From the NCBI RefSeq assembly GCF_001514305.1, contig NZ_KQ949076.1, positions 416,140 through 480,139 of the forward strand: a stretch of 64,000 bases of DNA, written 5' to 3'. Both the position numbers and the translations under genes were made by a program. The DNA is from Streptomyces dysideae (lineage in GTDB: Bacteria; Actinomycetota; Actinomycetes; Streptomycetales; Streptomycetaceae). Positions within the stretch are counted from its first letter, which is position 1, and the number at the start of each line of letters is the position of its first letter. Of this stretch, positions 43,496-52,248 are shown one piece after another. The notes under the pieces are model-generated. The model had not been told where the DNA came from and ran no database searches. It saw nothing but the letters and a program-made list of their open reading frames with translations.

Positions 43496-43540
43496 AATAC
43501 TGCTGGAAGGACAAGTCGACCCCGTGCTTGCATGGGCCGC

Positions 43541-44179
43541 ATGGTGTCTGCCGACCGCTTGCTCGCCTTCGCGGCCATGTCGTTCCTGCTGATCGTGATC
43601 CCCGGCCCCAGCGTGCTGTTCGTGATCGGGCGGGCGCTGGCGCAGGGGCGTCGCGCCGCGCTGACCACCGTCGTGGGGAACACGCTCGGCGCCTATGTGC
43701 TGATCGTGGCCGTGGCGCTCGGGATCGGGTCCGTCGTGGAACGTTCGGTCCTCGTCTTCACCGTGCTCAAGCTGGCGGGTGCCGCTTACTTGGTGTATCT
43801 CGGCGTCAAGGCGTGGCGGGGGCGTGCCGCACTTCAGGACGCGTTCGCCGGCGGCGGGGCCGCGCACGGCGGCCTGCGCACGTTCTGGGAGGGGTTCGCG
43901 GTCGGGGTGAGCAACCCCAAGACCATCGTCTTCTTCGCGGCCGTGCTGCCGCAGTTCGTCGACCGTGGGCAGGGGCATGTCGCGGTTCAGATGCTGGTGC
44001 TCGGTCTGGTCTTCAACGTCATCGCGGTGGCCTGCGACAGCGTGTGGGGACTGGTCGCGGCCACCGCGCGGGGCTGGTTCGCCCGCTCACCTCAGCGGCT
44101 CTCCATGGTGGGCGGCGTCGGCGGGCTGACGATGATCGGCCTGGGTGTCACCGTGGCCGCGACCGGGCGTAAGGACTAG
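43541..44179 (+). CDS. LysE family amino acid exporter
   Basis: 212 aa from ATG 43541 (MVSADRLLAFAAMSFLLIVI); an in-frame ATG at 43532 is also possible. Six membrane helices; the LysE/RhtB signature IPGPSVLFVIGRALAQGRRAAL stands at the N-terminus, and GFAVGVSNPKTIVFFAAVLPQF mid-protein. Exports amino acids or homoserine lactones in the family. There is no good ribosome site, and the IscB element ends only ~45 bp upstream, so its native promoter/leader may have been replaced. Confidence 0.9.
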   Translation: MVSADRLLAFAAMSFLLIVIPGPSVLFVIGRALAQGRRAALTTVVGNTLGAYVLIVAVALGIGSVVERSVLVFTVLKLAGAAYLVYLGVKAWRGRAALQDAFAGGGAAHGGLRTFWEGFAVGVSNPKTIVFFAAVLPQFVDRGQGHVAVQMLVLGLVFNVIAVACDSVWGLVAATARGWFARSPQRLSMVGGVGGLTMIGLGVTVAATGRKD

Positions 44180-44200
44180 GACAGGCCCCGGGGCCAGGGG

Positions 44201-44980
44201 TCAGGGCTTGCGGCCCAGCCCCCCGTGCTGGCCGATCGGCTCGGGATCGGTGATGCCCGGCTCGGGGCGCCACAGCGGGACCGAGACCACTCCCGGGTCC
44301 ACCAGCTCCAGGCCCTCGAAGTACGCCTCGATCTGGTCCACCGGGCGCAGGAAGTACGGGACCGCGCCGGTCTCGTTGTAGGCGTCCTGGGCCGCTTCGT
44401 AGGCGGGGTCGGTGCCTCGGGAGCCGTCGCTGACCGAGAGGTAGCTGCCGGAGGGGAGGCCGGCCAGGAGGCGGCGGACCAGGTCGCGGGCCTGGTCGTG
44501 GTCGGCTACGTGGCCCAGGATGCCGCTCAGGATCAGGGCCGTCGGCTGGGTGAGGTCCAGGGTCCTGGACGCCGCAGCCAGGATGTTCTCCGGCTCGTAG
44601 AGACTCAGGTCCTCGTACGCCGTCACGCCCTCGGGGGTGGAGGTGAGGAGGGCGCGGGCGTGGGCCAGGACCAGGGGGTCGTTGTCGATGTAGACGATCT
44701 TCGACTCGGGGGCTGTGCGCTGGGCGACCTCGTGGGTGTTGTCGACGGTGGGGAGCCCGGTGCCGACGTCCAGGAACTGGCGTACACCCGCCTCTGCCAC
44801 CAGGTGGCGGATGCTGCGGCCGAGGAAGGCCCGGCTGCTGCGGGCGATGGTGGATATGCCGGGGAAGACGGCGGTGTAGGCGTCGCCGGCCAGCTCGTCC
44901 ACGGGGTAGTTGTCCTTGCCGCCCAGCCAGTAGTTCCAGATGCGGGCCGAGTGGGGTACCGAGGTGTCGATCTCCGTCAT
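44201..44980 (-). CDS. SAM-dependent methyltransferase, DUF574/Methyltransf_19 type
   Basis: 259 aa, starting MTEIDTSVPHSARIWNYWLG, the family's fixed opening (PHSARIWNYWLGGKDN). SAM site: QFLDVGTGLPTVDNTHEVA (residues ~68-86) and KIVYIDNDPLVLAHARALL. These are the abundant actinobacterial DUF574 proteins whose targets are unknown. Convergent with the LysE-type gene. Confidence 0.9.
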   Translation of the reverse strand: MTEIDTSVPHSARIWNYWLGGKDNYPVDELAGDAYTAVFPGISTIARSSRAFLGRSIRHLVAEAGVRQFLDVGTGLPTVDNTHEVAQRTAPESKIVYIDNDPLVLAHARALLTSTPEGVTAYEDLSLYEPENILAAASRTLDLTQPTALILSGILGHVADHDQARDLVRRLLAGLPSGSYLSVSDGSRGTDPAYEAAQDAYNETGAVPYFLRPVDQIEAYFEGLELVDPGVVSVPLWRPEPGITDPEPIGQHGGLGRKP

Positions 44981-45069
44981 GGGCTCATCCTGCTACGGCA
45001 CGTCCGGCTCGCACGACCCCTTGAGAGATGAGAGATGAGACCGACGGGAACTCTCCAGCCTTCACGCGA

Positions 45070-46608
45070 TCACCGGGAGGGTTCCCTGTGCGCGAGGCCC
45101 AGTTCGCGCAGGATTCGGGTCAGGTCGGCCGGTGCCGCGGCCAGGCGGACCGGGGTGCCCGCGTCGTCGAGTTCGGCGATGTGCCAGCTTCTGCTGATCG
45201 TCTCCTCATCGCCCCGGGCGCGCCGCACGGTCCCGGCGGTGAGCCGTTCCACCGGGATCGGCTTCGCCGCGAACCGGCCGGGACCGCCGTGGGGCACCAC
45301 CGCGGGCGGGCCGTCGCCGAGGACGATGTGGGTGCCGAAGCCGTTCGGGTTGTAGTCGGTGTGGTCCAGGAAGCGGGCGGACAGAAAGACCTCTCCCTGT
45401 ACTGGGGGTGTCTGGACCGCTCCCGTCTCCCCCGGTGTACGGATGCGTGTGGCGCGCCATGCCCAGGTGAACAGGCCCAGGGTGACCAGCGAGCCCGCCG
45501 CCCACCATGTGATCTGCGTACGTGAGGAGAACAGGGTGGTGGGGTGGAGGTAGCACAGGGGCAGCAGCCACAGGGCGGTGCCGGCCAGCGCGCCCGCGAA
45601 CGGCAGTGCCGACGGGAGCACCTCGTCGTCGGCCAGTCGGCGCCCGCGTCGGCGCATCAGCAGCAGGGCTCCCGGGTACGCCGCGCCCAGGGCCAGCCCG
45701 GCCGCGAAGACGGCCACGTCACCGGCAGGCGCCATGTGCTCGCGCCAGACGTGCCGCTCACCGGCGACCACCCTGATGCCCCCACGCCAGAAGGTCACCT
45801 CGACCCGGTCACCGGCCGCGAAACCCTCGGCGCCTTCGTACGAGACGCTGACTCGCCGCACCGGCCGGTCGTCGGCGAAGTACAGCCAGCTGGGCTCCTT
45901 GCCCCGCTCGGGATCGGTCCTCGTGATCACGGCCGGCACGGTGGTCAGGCACTCTCCGCGCGCCGCGGCGGGCGTCCCGGCGGCACACGGCACAGCCGCC
46001 TCCCACGCCCGGTTCTCCGCGTCGGCGCTCGGCACGGACAACGCGGCCCCACCCGCGGTCGCGAGCAGCAGCACGCACAGCACCAGCAGCCAGCGGCGCC
46101 GCCGCCCGGCGGTGCGGTACGACACGACAGGGAGACGAGTCGACTCCGGCGTGCCGTAGCGGCTGTGCAGTGCCCGGAGCTCTGCCACCTCCGAGTCGAA
46201 CGCCGGGTCGTCCTGTTTCGCGGTCTGCGGCAGGGGCAGGCGCAGCTTGCGTCCGTCGCGCAGCACCAGGACGACGCGACGGATGTCGCCGTGGCGTCCA
46301 CGCTGCAGCCATATGTGCAGGTCCGCGATCTCGCTCCACGGCACGCTCCGGCGGCGCAGCATCATCCGGGAGTGCACGCCGTACGCGTCGGCGCGCACCT
46401 GCGCGGTGGCCCAGAGGAGCAGCAGGACGGCTATCAGCACCACCGTCAGGCCGACCGTCATCCACAGCACGAACCACTTGCCCCAGCGCTCCGCGTGCAG
46501 CACCACCGTCAGGAACGCCCAGGCCCCCACCACGGCGCCGGATCCGGCGGCGAGCCGGCCGGGGCGGCTGATGAGGGGACGGCAGGTCATGTCGGGCGCT
46601 TCGGGCAT
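45070..46608 (-). CDS. Membrane protein with PH-like domain
   Basis: 512 aa. Helices near residues 20-37, 48-66, 168-188, 295-325, 345-365 and 370-395. After the second helix a bacterial PH-like stretch appears (ADAYGVHSRMMLRRRSVPWS and RVVLVLRDGRKLRLPLPQT). Between helices an extracellular loop of ~100 residues (VPCAAGTPAAARGECLTTVP) with paired cysteines; C-terminal ~100 residues are cytoplasmic. I do not recognise a named family; similar PH-domain membrane proteins are common and uncharacterised in Streptomyces. Stands alone. Confidence 0.78.
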   Translation of the reverse strand: MPEAPDMTCRPLISRPGRLAAGSGAVVGAWAFLTVVLHAERWGKWFVLWMTVGLTVVLIAVLLLLWATAQVRADAYGVHSRMMLRRRSVPWSEIADLHIWLQRGRHGDIRRVVLVLRDGRKLRLPLPQTAKQDDPAFDSEVAELRALHSRYGTPESTRLPVVSYRTAGRRRRWLLVLCVLLLATAGGAALSVPSADAENRAWEAAVPCAAGTPAAARGECLTTVPAVITRTDPERGKEPSWLYFADDRPVRRVSVSYEGAEGFAAGDRVEVTFWRGGIRVVAGERHVWREHMAPAGDVAVFAAGLALGAAYPGALLLMRRRGRRLADDEVLPSALPFAGALAGTALWLLPLCYLHPTTLFSSRTQITWWAAGSLVTLGLFTWAWRATRIRTPGETGAVQTPPVQGEVFLSARFLDHTDYNPNGFGTHIVLGDGPPAVVPHGGPGRFAAKPIPVERLTAGTVRRARGDEETISRSWHIAELDDAGTPVRLAAAPADLTRILRELGLAHREPSR

Positions 46609-46716
46609 GCGGATGATCCTGGCATCCCCGGAATCGCACGCGCATGTGCGGTGTGCGGCAACGCCTGGTCATGGACATTGCCGGGCCGCGGAAGGCGCTG
46701 CCTGCTCGGGGGGCGC

Positions 46717-47346
46717 TCATCCTCCCGCGGGTGCCTCCGGCTCGCACGGCACGTTGAGGGCGATGAGGCCGACTGACCTCTCGGTCATGCGGAGTTCGCT
46801 GATCGCCGCGTTGCGAAGCTGTGGGAAGACCCGGCGGTATTCGCTCAGGGGGATCTCCAGGAGCCTGCACAGGGTCAGGCGGAGCAGGGTGTTGTGGGCG
46901 ACCACCAGGACGCGTTCGCCGGGGTGGGCCGCGGCGATGCGGTGCAGGGCGTCGGCGCCCCGGGTGGCCGCCGTCTTCGGGTCCTCGGCCCCTGGGAACG
47001 GGTGCGCCACCGGGTCGGTGCGGAACGCCTCCGCCGCCTCGGGGCTCTCCGCCGCGAACTCCGGGAGCGTACGGCCCTCCACCACCCCGAAGTCACATTC
47101 GCGCAGGGCGACTTCGCGGTGCGGGGTGAGGCCGAGGGCGTGGGAGGCGGGGGCGGCCGTGGCCATGGCGCGGGAGAGCGTGGACGTCCAGATCGCGTCG
47201 ACCGGGTGAGCCGCCGCCCAGCGGCCCAGCGCCTCGGCCTGGTCTCGGCCCGTGTCGGTGAGTGCCACGTCGCTCACTCCGGCGTAGCGGTTCTCGGCGT
47301 GCCAGACGGTCTGGCCGTGGCGGGCCAGCAGCAGCGTCGTAGTCAT
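46717..47346 (-). CDS. Histidine phosphatase family protein
   Basis: 209 aa from ATG 47346 (MTTTLLLARHGQTVWHAENR). RHG motif LLLARHGQTVW (phospho-His), ALRECDFGVVEG, and the second His in VLVVAHNTLLRL: all catalytic residues present. The phosphoglycerate-mutase-like fold is generally a sugar-phosphate or nucleotide phosphatase. It overlaps the FGGY kinase stop by ATGA (47343-47346) and so is coupled to it; a role in the same sugar-phosphate pathway is likely. Confidence 0.9.
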   Translation of the reverse strand: MTTTLLLARHGQTVWHAENRYAGVSDVALTDTGRDQAEALGRWAAAHPVDAIWTSTLSRAMATAAPASHALGLTPHREVALRECDFGVVEGRTLPEFAAESPEAAEAFRTDPVAHPFPGAEDPKTAATRGADALHRIAAAHPGERVLVVAHNTLLRLTLCRLLEIPLSEYRRVFPQLRNAAISELRMTERSVGLIALNVPCEPEAPAGG

Positions 47347-48794
47347 GATTCGGCAGTATCCGGGTCCAGGCGGTCGCGCGCATGTGCCGCGACCGGTGTC
47401 GGGAGCCAGCCGCGTGCCGCGAGCTCGTCGACGAGGCGGGCGTACGGCTCGGCGAAGGCAGACGCGCGGTCGGGGCGGGGTTCCAGGACCGTGCGGATGT
47501 GGACCATGCGCTCGGCGACTTCCGGCAGCGCCTCGCCGGTGGCGCCGTGCGCCGCCAACGCCGCCATCCCCAGGGCGGGTTCGGTCTGTTCCGGCACCCG
47601 GGCGGGGCGGCCGAGGATGTCGGCGCGGAGCTGGTTCCAGTACGCGCTGCGGGCCGCGCCGCCCGTGAAGGTGAGGGTGCCGTCGAGGGGGGCGCCGAGG
47701 TGGTGGAGGTAGTCCAGGCAGAGGCGTTCCGTGTAGGCGACGCCCTGGAGGAGGGCCGCCCACAGGTCGGCGTCGCAGGTCGGCTCGCCCAGGACCAGGG
47801 ACGTGGCGTCCGGGGCGCGGAAGGGGAAGCGCTCGCCCGGCGAGACCAGGGGGTAGGCGATCGCGCCCGACGGTTCGAAGGCGGCGGCCTCGGCGTCCAT
47901 CGCCGCCGGGTCGGCTCCCGCGAACGCCGCCGTCAACACGCCCGCGCCCACGCTGGAGGCCCCGCCGGGCAGCCAGCTCCCGTCCGGTGCACGGTGGTTG
48001 TAGACCACGCCGGTGGCGTCCCGGACCGGGGAGAGCGACGCGCCCTTGAGGACCAGCGTCGTGCCGAGGACCGAGTTCCAGGAGCCGGGGCGCAGGGCCG
48101 CGGAGGCGATCTGGGCCGCGCAGCCGTCGGTCATCCCGGCGATCACGGGGGTGCCGGCTGGGATGCCGGTGGCCTCGGCGCCGGACGGGGAGACCTCGCC
48201 CAGCCGGGTGCCGGGCCGTACGACGTCGGGCAGCGCGCCCTCGTGCAGGTCCAGGGCGTCCGGCCAGGCGTCACGCTCCACGTCGTAGCCGGTCTTCAGG
48301 GCGTGACTGGAGTCGGCGGACGGCAGCTCGCCGGTGAGGAGGGAGACGATCAGGTCGGGCTGGTGGGTGATCCGGCCCCTGCCGTAGGCGTCGGTGAGCC
48401 ACAGCGCCTTGGGCAGCGCCCAGGTGTCCTGTACGGCGAGACCGGCCGCCCGGAGCCGCGCCGCCTGCCGCGTCGCACGTCCGTCGTCGTACATCAGCGC
48501 CGGGCTCATCGGCCGCCCGGCGCCGTCCGTCAGCAGTACCGTCCCCGACGTGCCGCACACCGCGAGCCCGCCGATCCGCATCCGTGACCGGCCCCGGAGC
48601 GCGGTACGGGACGCCGTGCACAGCCCCTCCCACCACTCCCCCGGGTCCTGCTCGTGCCGCCCTCCGGTCTCCCGCCGGCCGCCCAGCGGGGCCGAGCCGC
48701 TGCCGAGGACGGTGCCGTCCCCGGTGACCAGCAGGACCCGGACGCTCTGTGTGCCCAGGTCGATCCCGAGCCATGCCTCCTGCTCGTCTGCCAT
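47343..48794 (-). CDS. FGGY family carbohydrate kinase (first copy)
   Basis: 483 aa from ATG 48794 (MADEQEAWLGIDLGTQSVRV) with GGGAGG 6 nt upstream; a GTG at 48839 lacks one. FGGY fold: phosphate-1 LGIDLGTQSVRVLL, domain-2 signature GGASSVGAGVLTAAF and FTGGAARSAYWNQLRADILG (FGGY-2), substrate region MSPALMYDDGRATRQAARLR. Xylulokinase-like by eye; substrate open. Coupled to the histidine phosphatase and divergent from the transporter operon, so shares its control region (GTTAAC palindrome). Confidence 0.9.
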   Translation of the reverse strand: MADEQEAWLGIDLGTQSVRVLLVTGDGTVLGSGSAPLGGRRETGGRHEQDPGEWWEGLCTASRTALRGRSRMRIGGLAVCGTSGTVLLTDGAGRPMSPALMYDDGRATRQAARLRAAGLAVQDTWALPKALWLTDAYGRGRITHQPDLIVSLLTGELPSADSSHALKTGYDVERDAWPDALDLHEGALPDVVRPGTRLGEVSPSGAEATGIPAGTPVIAGMTDGCAAQIASAALRPGSWNSVLGTTLVLKGASLSPVRDATGVVYNHRAPDGSWLPGGASSVGAGVLTAAFAGADPAAMDAEAAAFEPSGAIAYPLVSPGERFPFRAPDATSLVLGEPTCDADLWAALLQGVAYTERLCLDYLHHLGAPLDGTLTFTGGAARSAYWNQLRADILGRPARVPEQTEPALGMAALAAHGATGEALPEVAERMVHIRTVLEPRPDRASAFAEPYARLVDELAARGWLPTPVAAHARDRLDPDTAES

Positions 48795-48893
48795 CCGGAC
48801 CTCCCGAACATCCTGATCCGTGAACTTCTCACTCTGCACTGAGATTTTCAGGTGCGCGAGGGATTGACGACCAACTTCCGCCGTTACACCCTC

Positions 48894-48921
48894 TGTTAAC
48901 GAGTCGACTCAACGTGTTAAC
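48894..48921. promoter_or_regulatory. Candidate operator in the divergent kinase/transporter spacer
   Basis: TGTTAAC - GAGTCGACTC - AACG - TGTTAAC: a perfect 10-bp palindrome between two GTTAAC hexamers (themselves palindromic) spaced 21 bp apart, two helix turns. It sits 100 bp from the kinase start and 157 bp from the binding-protein start. The DeoR-type regulator of this operon (54704) is the obvious candidate binder. The rest of 48795-49077 has no other notable feature. Confidence 0.55.
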
Positions 48922-49077
48922 CGGGTTTGCCGCGCGATGTCCGCGCCGGTTCTCCCGGCCAACCCGCTTTTCTGCTGGGGGTCCGGGGGCCCGCGGCGAA
49001 GCCGCTGATGTCACAGTCCCCGGGAAGACACAGCACCCGAGCATCGGACCGGACCGAACCCCACGTGGAGGTCACGG

Positions 49078-50502
49078 ATGGACACGCACGCGCACGACCG
49101 CCGCCGCTTCCTCGCCCTCAGTGCCGCCGTCGCCGCGGCCCCGCTCCTCACCGCCTGCGGTGCCGGCTTCGGCGGGGACGGCGGCGCCAAGGGGGACGGC
49201 TCGGCCGCGGACGACGTCACCGGCTCCTTCGACTGGCGGCGCGAGAAGGGCACCACCGTCAAGGCGCTGCTCAACAAGCACCCGTACACGGATGCCCTCA
49301 TCGCCGACCTCAAGTCCTTCACCGAGAAGACCGGCATCAAGGTCGAGTACGACGTCTTCCCCGAGGACAACTACTTCGACAAGCTCACCGTGGACCTGTC
49401 CAGCGGGCGTGCCTCGTACGACGTCTTCATGCTGGGCGCGTACATGGTGTGGCAGTACGGGCCACCCGGCTGGCTCGAGGACCTCGGTCCCTGGATGCGC
49501 AACTCCTCGGCCACCGAGGCCGACTGGGACCAGGCCGACTTCTTCCCCAACCTCCTCCAGGCCGACCAGTGGTCCCTCGAAGCCGGTGCGCCGCTCGGGC
49601 AGGGCGGGCAGTACGCGCTGCCGTGGGGCTGGGAGACGAACGTCGTCGCCTACAACACCGAGGTGTTCGGCAAGCTCGGACTCAAGCCCGCCGAGACGTT
49701 CGACGAGCTGCGCGAGATCGCCGGGACCATCAAGCGGAAGGCCCCCGGTGCCGGCTTCGACGGGATGTACGGGATCGCCGTACGCGGGTCGCGGAGCTGG
49801 GCGACCATCCACCCGGGCTTCATGACCATGTACGCCCGCAACGGCCTCAAGGACTTCACGGTCGACGGCGAGAAGCTCACGCCCGCCATGAACACCCCGG
49901 AGGCCATCGCCTTCACCGAGAACTGGGCCGGCATGGTCAAGCAGGGCGGGCCGCCGTCCTGGACGTCGTACACCTGGTACCAGTGCTCCAGCGACCTCGG
50001 CGCGAAGAAGGCCGGGATGCTGTTCGACGCCGACACGGCCGCCTACTTCCAGGCCGTCGAGGGCGCCAGTCCCGCCTCCGGGAAGATCGCCTTCCATCCG
50101 GGGCCGAAGGGGCCGGACGGGTCGCTCGCCACCAACATGTGGATCTGGTCGCTCGGCATGAACGCCAAGAGCAAGAAGAAGAGCGCCAGTTGGCTTTTCC
50201 TGCAGTGGGCGACCGGCAAGGAGCATCTGCGCAGGAGCGCGATCACGCACAACCACATCGACCCCGTGCGGAAGTCGATCGCCGAAGACGGCGCCTACAA
50301 GGACAAGATGAAGGGCCTCCCCGGCTTCATCGAGACCTTCGAGACGGTCGTCGACCAGACGAAGATCCAGTTCACCCCGCAGGCCCAGTTCTTCGACGCG
50401 ACCACCAGCTGGGCCGCCGCCCTCCAGGAGATCTACGGCGGCCAGAGCGCTAAGTCGGTGCTGAACGGGCTGGCGGGCGATCTCGCCGACAAGGTGGGCT
50501 AG
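49078..50502 (+). CDS. Sugar ABC transporter, substrate-binding lipoprotein
   Basis: 474 aa. Twin-arginine plus lipobox signal: DRRRFLALSAAVAAAPLLTAC, lipidated Cys at ~residue 22. The mature part is a family-1 binding protein (TVKALLNKHPYTDALIADLKS, GIKVEYDVFPEDNYFDKLT, YDVFMLGAYMVWQYGPPG, MLFDADTAAYFQAVEG). Ligand-type not resolvable by eye; tryptophan-rich cleft residues suggest a sugar or polyol. GGAGGTC precedes the ATG. First gene of an operon with both permeases. Confidence 0.93.
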   Translation: MDTHAHDRRRFLALSAAVAAAPLLTACGAGFGGDGGAKGDGSAADDVTGSFDWRREKGTTVKALLNKHPYTDALIADLKSFTEKTGIKVEYDVFPEDNYFDKLTVDLSSGRASYDVFMLGAYMVWQYGPPGWLEDLGPWMRNSSATEADWDQADFFPNLLQADQWSLEAGAPLGQGGQYALPWGWETNVVAYNTEVFGKLGLKPAETFDELREIAGTIKRKAPGAGFDGMYGIAVRGSRSWATIHPGFMTMYARNGLKDFTVDGEKLTPAMNTPEAIAFTENWAGMVKQGGPPSWTSYTWYQCSSDLGAKKAGMLFDADTAAYFQAVEGASPASGKIAFHPGPKGPDGSLATNMWIWSLGMNAKSKKKSASWLFLQWATGKEHLRRSAITHNHIDPVRKSIAEDGAYKDKMKGLPGFIETFETVVDQTKIQFTPQAQFFDATTSWAAALQEIYGGQSAKSVLNGLAGDLADKVG

Positions 50503-50504
50503 CC

Positions 50505-51386
50505 ATGCGGCCGGCCCTGCGCCCGTACGTCCTCATCGTCCCGGCGCTGCTCCTGACCTGCGGGATCCTCTATCCCTTCGGACTCGGGCTCTACTACACG
50601 CTGTTCGACTTCTCGGCGAGCGAACCGCAGCCGGACATGGTGCGGTTCGAGAACTACGAGGCCGTCTTCACACAGGAGGCCTTCTGGAACTCGGCCTGGG
50701 TGACGGTGCTGTACGCGGTCGGGGCCGCCGCCGTGGAGACCGTGCTCGGCGTCGCCGTCGCCCTGCTGCTGCACCGGTCGACGATCCTCGGGCGGATCCT
50801 GGAGAAGATCCTCATCCTGCCGCTGATGATCGCGCCGGTGATCGCGGCGATCATCTGGAAGCTGATGCTCCAGCCGTCGGTGGGGGTCGTGAACTACCTG
50901 CTCAGACCGTTCGGGCTGGGCGGGGTCCAGTGGACGGACACCCCGACCGGTGCGCTGTTGTCGTCGATCGCCGTGGACGTGTGGGTGTACACGCCGTTCG
51001 TGGCGATCCTCGCGCTCGCCGGGCTGCGGTCGCTGCCGACATCTCCCTTCGAGGCGGCAGCGGTTGACGGCGCCGGGTGGTGGTACACCTTCCGCCGGCT
51101 GACCCTGCCGATGCTGTGGCCGTACGTGCTCGTCGCGGTGATCTTCCGGTTCATGGACTCGCTGAAGGTGTTCGACATCATCTACGCCCTGACCGAGGGC
51201 GGGCCCGGCGACTCCACGGTCGTGTTGCAGATCCGGGCGTATCTGGAGGCGATCCGCTTCCAGCGGTACTCCTTCGGGATCAGCTACACGATCGTGCTGT
51301 GGGCCGTGGTGTACCTCGCCGCGATGGTGCTGGTCCGGCACCTGGGGAAGATCCAGCGGCGGGCCGCGGAGGTGACGACCAAGTGA
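50505..51386 (+). CDS. Sugar ABC transporter permease, MalF/UgpA type
   Basis: 293 aa, six membrane helices. EAA loop: SLPTSPFEAAAVDGAGWWYTFRRLTLPMLWP (Glu-Ala-Ala-x3-Gly, residues ~185-205), the ATPase docking site. Starts 2 bp after the binding-protein stop and overlaps the next permease by GTGA. Forms the heterodimeric channel with the 51383 product. Confidence 0.93.
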   Translation: MRPALRPYVLIVPALLLTCGILYPFGLGLYYTLFDFSASEPQPDMVRFENYEAVFTQEAFWNSAWVTVLYAVGAAAVETVLGVAVALLLHRSTILGRILEKILILPLMIAPVIAAIIWKLMLQPSVGVVNYLLRPFGLGGVQWTDTPTGALLSSIAVDVWVYTPFVAILALAGLRSLPTSPFEAAAVDGAGWWYTFRRLTLPMLWPYVLVAVIFRFMDSLKVFDIIYALTEGGPGDSTVVLQIRAYLEAIRFQRYSFGISYTIVLWAVVYLAAMVLVRHLGKIQRRAAEVTTK

Positions 51387-52213
51387 CCGTCAGGAAACGC
51401 CTGTTGGGGTGGCTGGCCGATGCCGGCCTCGTCCTCTACTTCGTCTTCGCGCTGTTCCCGATCGCCTGGATGGTGATCTTGTCCCTGAAACCCGCCGAGC
51501 AGTTGTTCAGCACTTATTTCTCCTTCTCTCCGACCTTCGACGGCTATCGCACCGTCCTCGGCGACAGCGAGGGCATCCCCTTCGTGCGGTTCTTCGTCAA
51601 CAGCCTGGTGGTGTCGCTGGGCGCGGTCGCGCTGTCGCTGCTGGTCGGGCTGCCGGCCGCGTACGCCTCGGCGCGCTGGCGGTTCAAGGGCTCCGAGAAC
51701 CTGATGTTCACGCTGCTGTCGTTCCGGTTCGCGCCCGAACTCACCGTGATCATCCCGCTGTTCGTGCTGTACCAGAAGCTCGGGCTGTTCGACACGTACG
51801 TCGGCATGGTGTGGGTGCTGCAACTGGTCACGCTGCCGCTGATCGTGTGGATCATGCGGTCCTACTTCGCCGATCTGACACCGGAGCTGGAGCAGGCGGC
51901 GCTGCTCGACGGCTACACCCGCAAGCAGGCGTTCGTGAAGGTGGCGCTCCCGCTGGTCAAGCCGGGGGTCGCGGCGGTGTCGCTGCTCGCCTTCATCTTC
52001 GCCTGGAACAACTTCGTCTTCCCCCTCATCCTCACCTCCAACGAGGCCCAGACCGTGACCGTCGGCGCGCTGTCCTTCCTCGGCGGGGACCGGCCCAAGT
52101 ACAACCTCACGGCCGCGGCGGCACTCGTCTCCGTCGTACCGCCGCTGCTGCTCGCGCTGACGATCCAGCGGTATCTGGTGCGGGGGCTGTCGTTCGGGGC
52201 GGTGAAGTCTTGA
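51383..52213 (+). CDS. Sugar ABC transporter permease, MalG/UgpE type
   Basis: 276 aa from GTG 51383 (VTVRKRLLGWLADAGLVLYF), overlapping the upstream stop. Six helices; EAA loop LTPELEQAALLDGYTRKQAFVKVALPLVKPG. The C-terminus SFGAVKS ends at TGA 52211-52213. The TTGAC that holds this stop matches the expected right-end terminus of the adjoining TnpB element, so the native end was probably AVKG or similar and the stop now comes from the element. Only the last residue would differ, so the protein should work. Confidence 0.92.
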   Translation: MTVRKRLLGWLADAGLVLYFVFALFPIAWMVILSLKPAEQLFSTYFSFSPTFDGYRTVLGDSEGIPFVRFFVNSLVVSLGAVALSLLVGLPAAYASARWRFKGSENLMFTLLSFRFAPELTVIIPLFVLYQKLGLFDTYVGMVWVLQLVTLPLIVWIMRSYFADLTPELEQAALLDGYTRKQAFVKVALPLVKPGVAAVSLLAFIFAWNNFVFPLILTSNEAQTVTVGALSFLGGDRPKYNLTAAAALVSVVPPLLLALTIQRYLVRGLSFGAVKS

Positions 52214-52218
52214 CTGCT

Positions 52219-52239
52219 CCTCCTCGTCAACCGAGAAGG
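52219..52239 (-). other. Right-end hairpin of the TnpB element, 3' part of the guide RNA scaffold
   Basis: In the tnpB direction CCTTCTCG-GTTGA-CGAGGAGG forms an 8-bp stem (one G-T) 10 nt after the stop, followed by AGCAGTCAA. In TnpB systems the omegaRNA runs from the tnpB 3' end across this hairpin, and the guide is the flanking DNA, here the reverse strand of the permease 3' end. Confidence 0.55.
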
Positions 52240-52248
52240 ATTCCTGGC

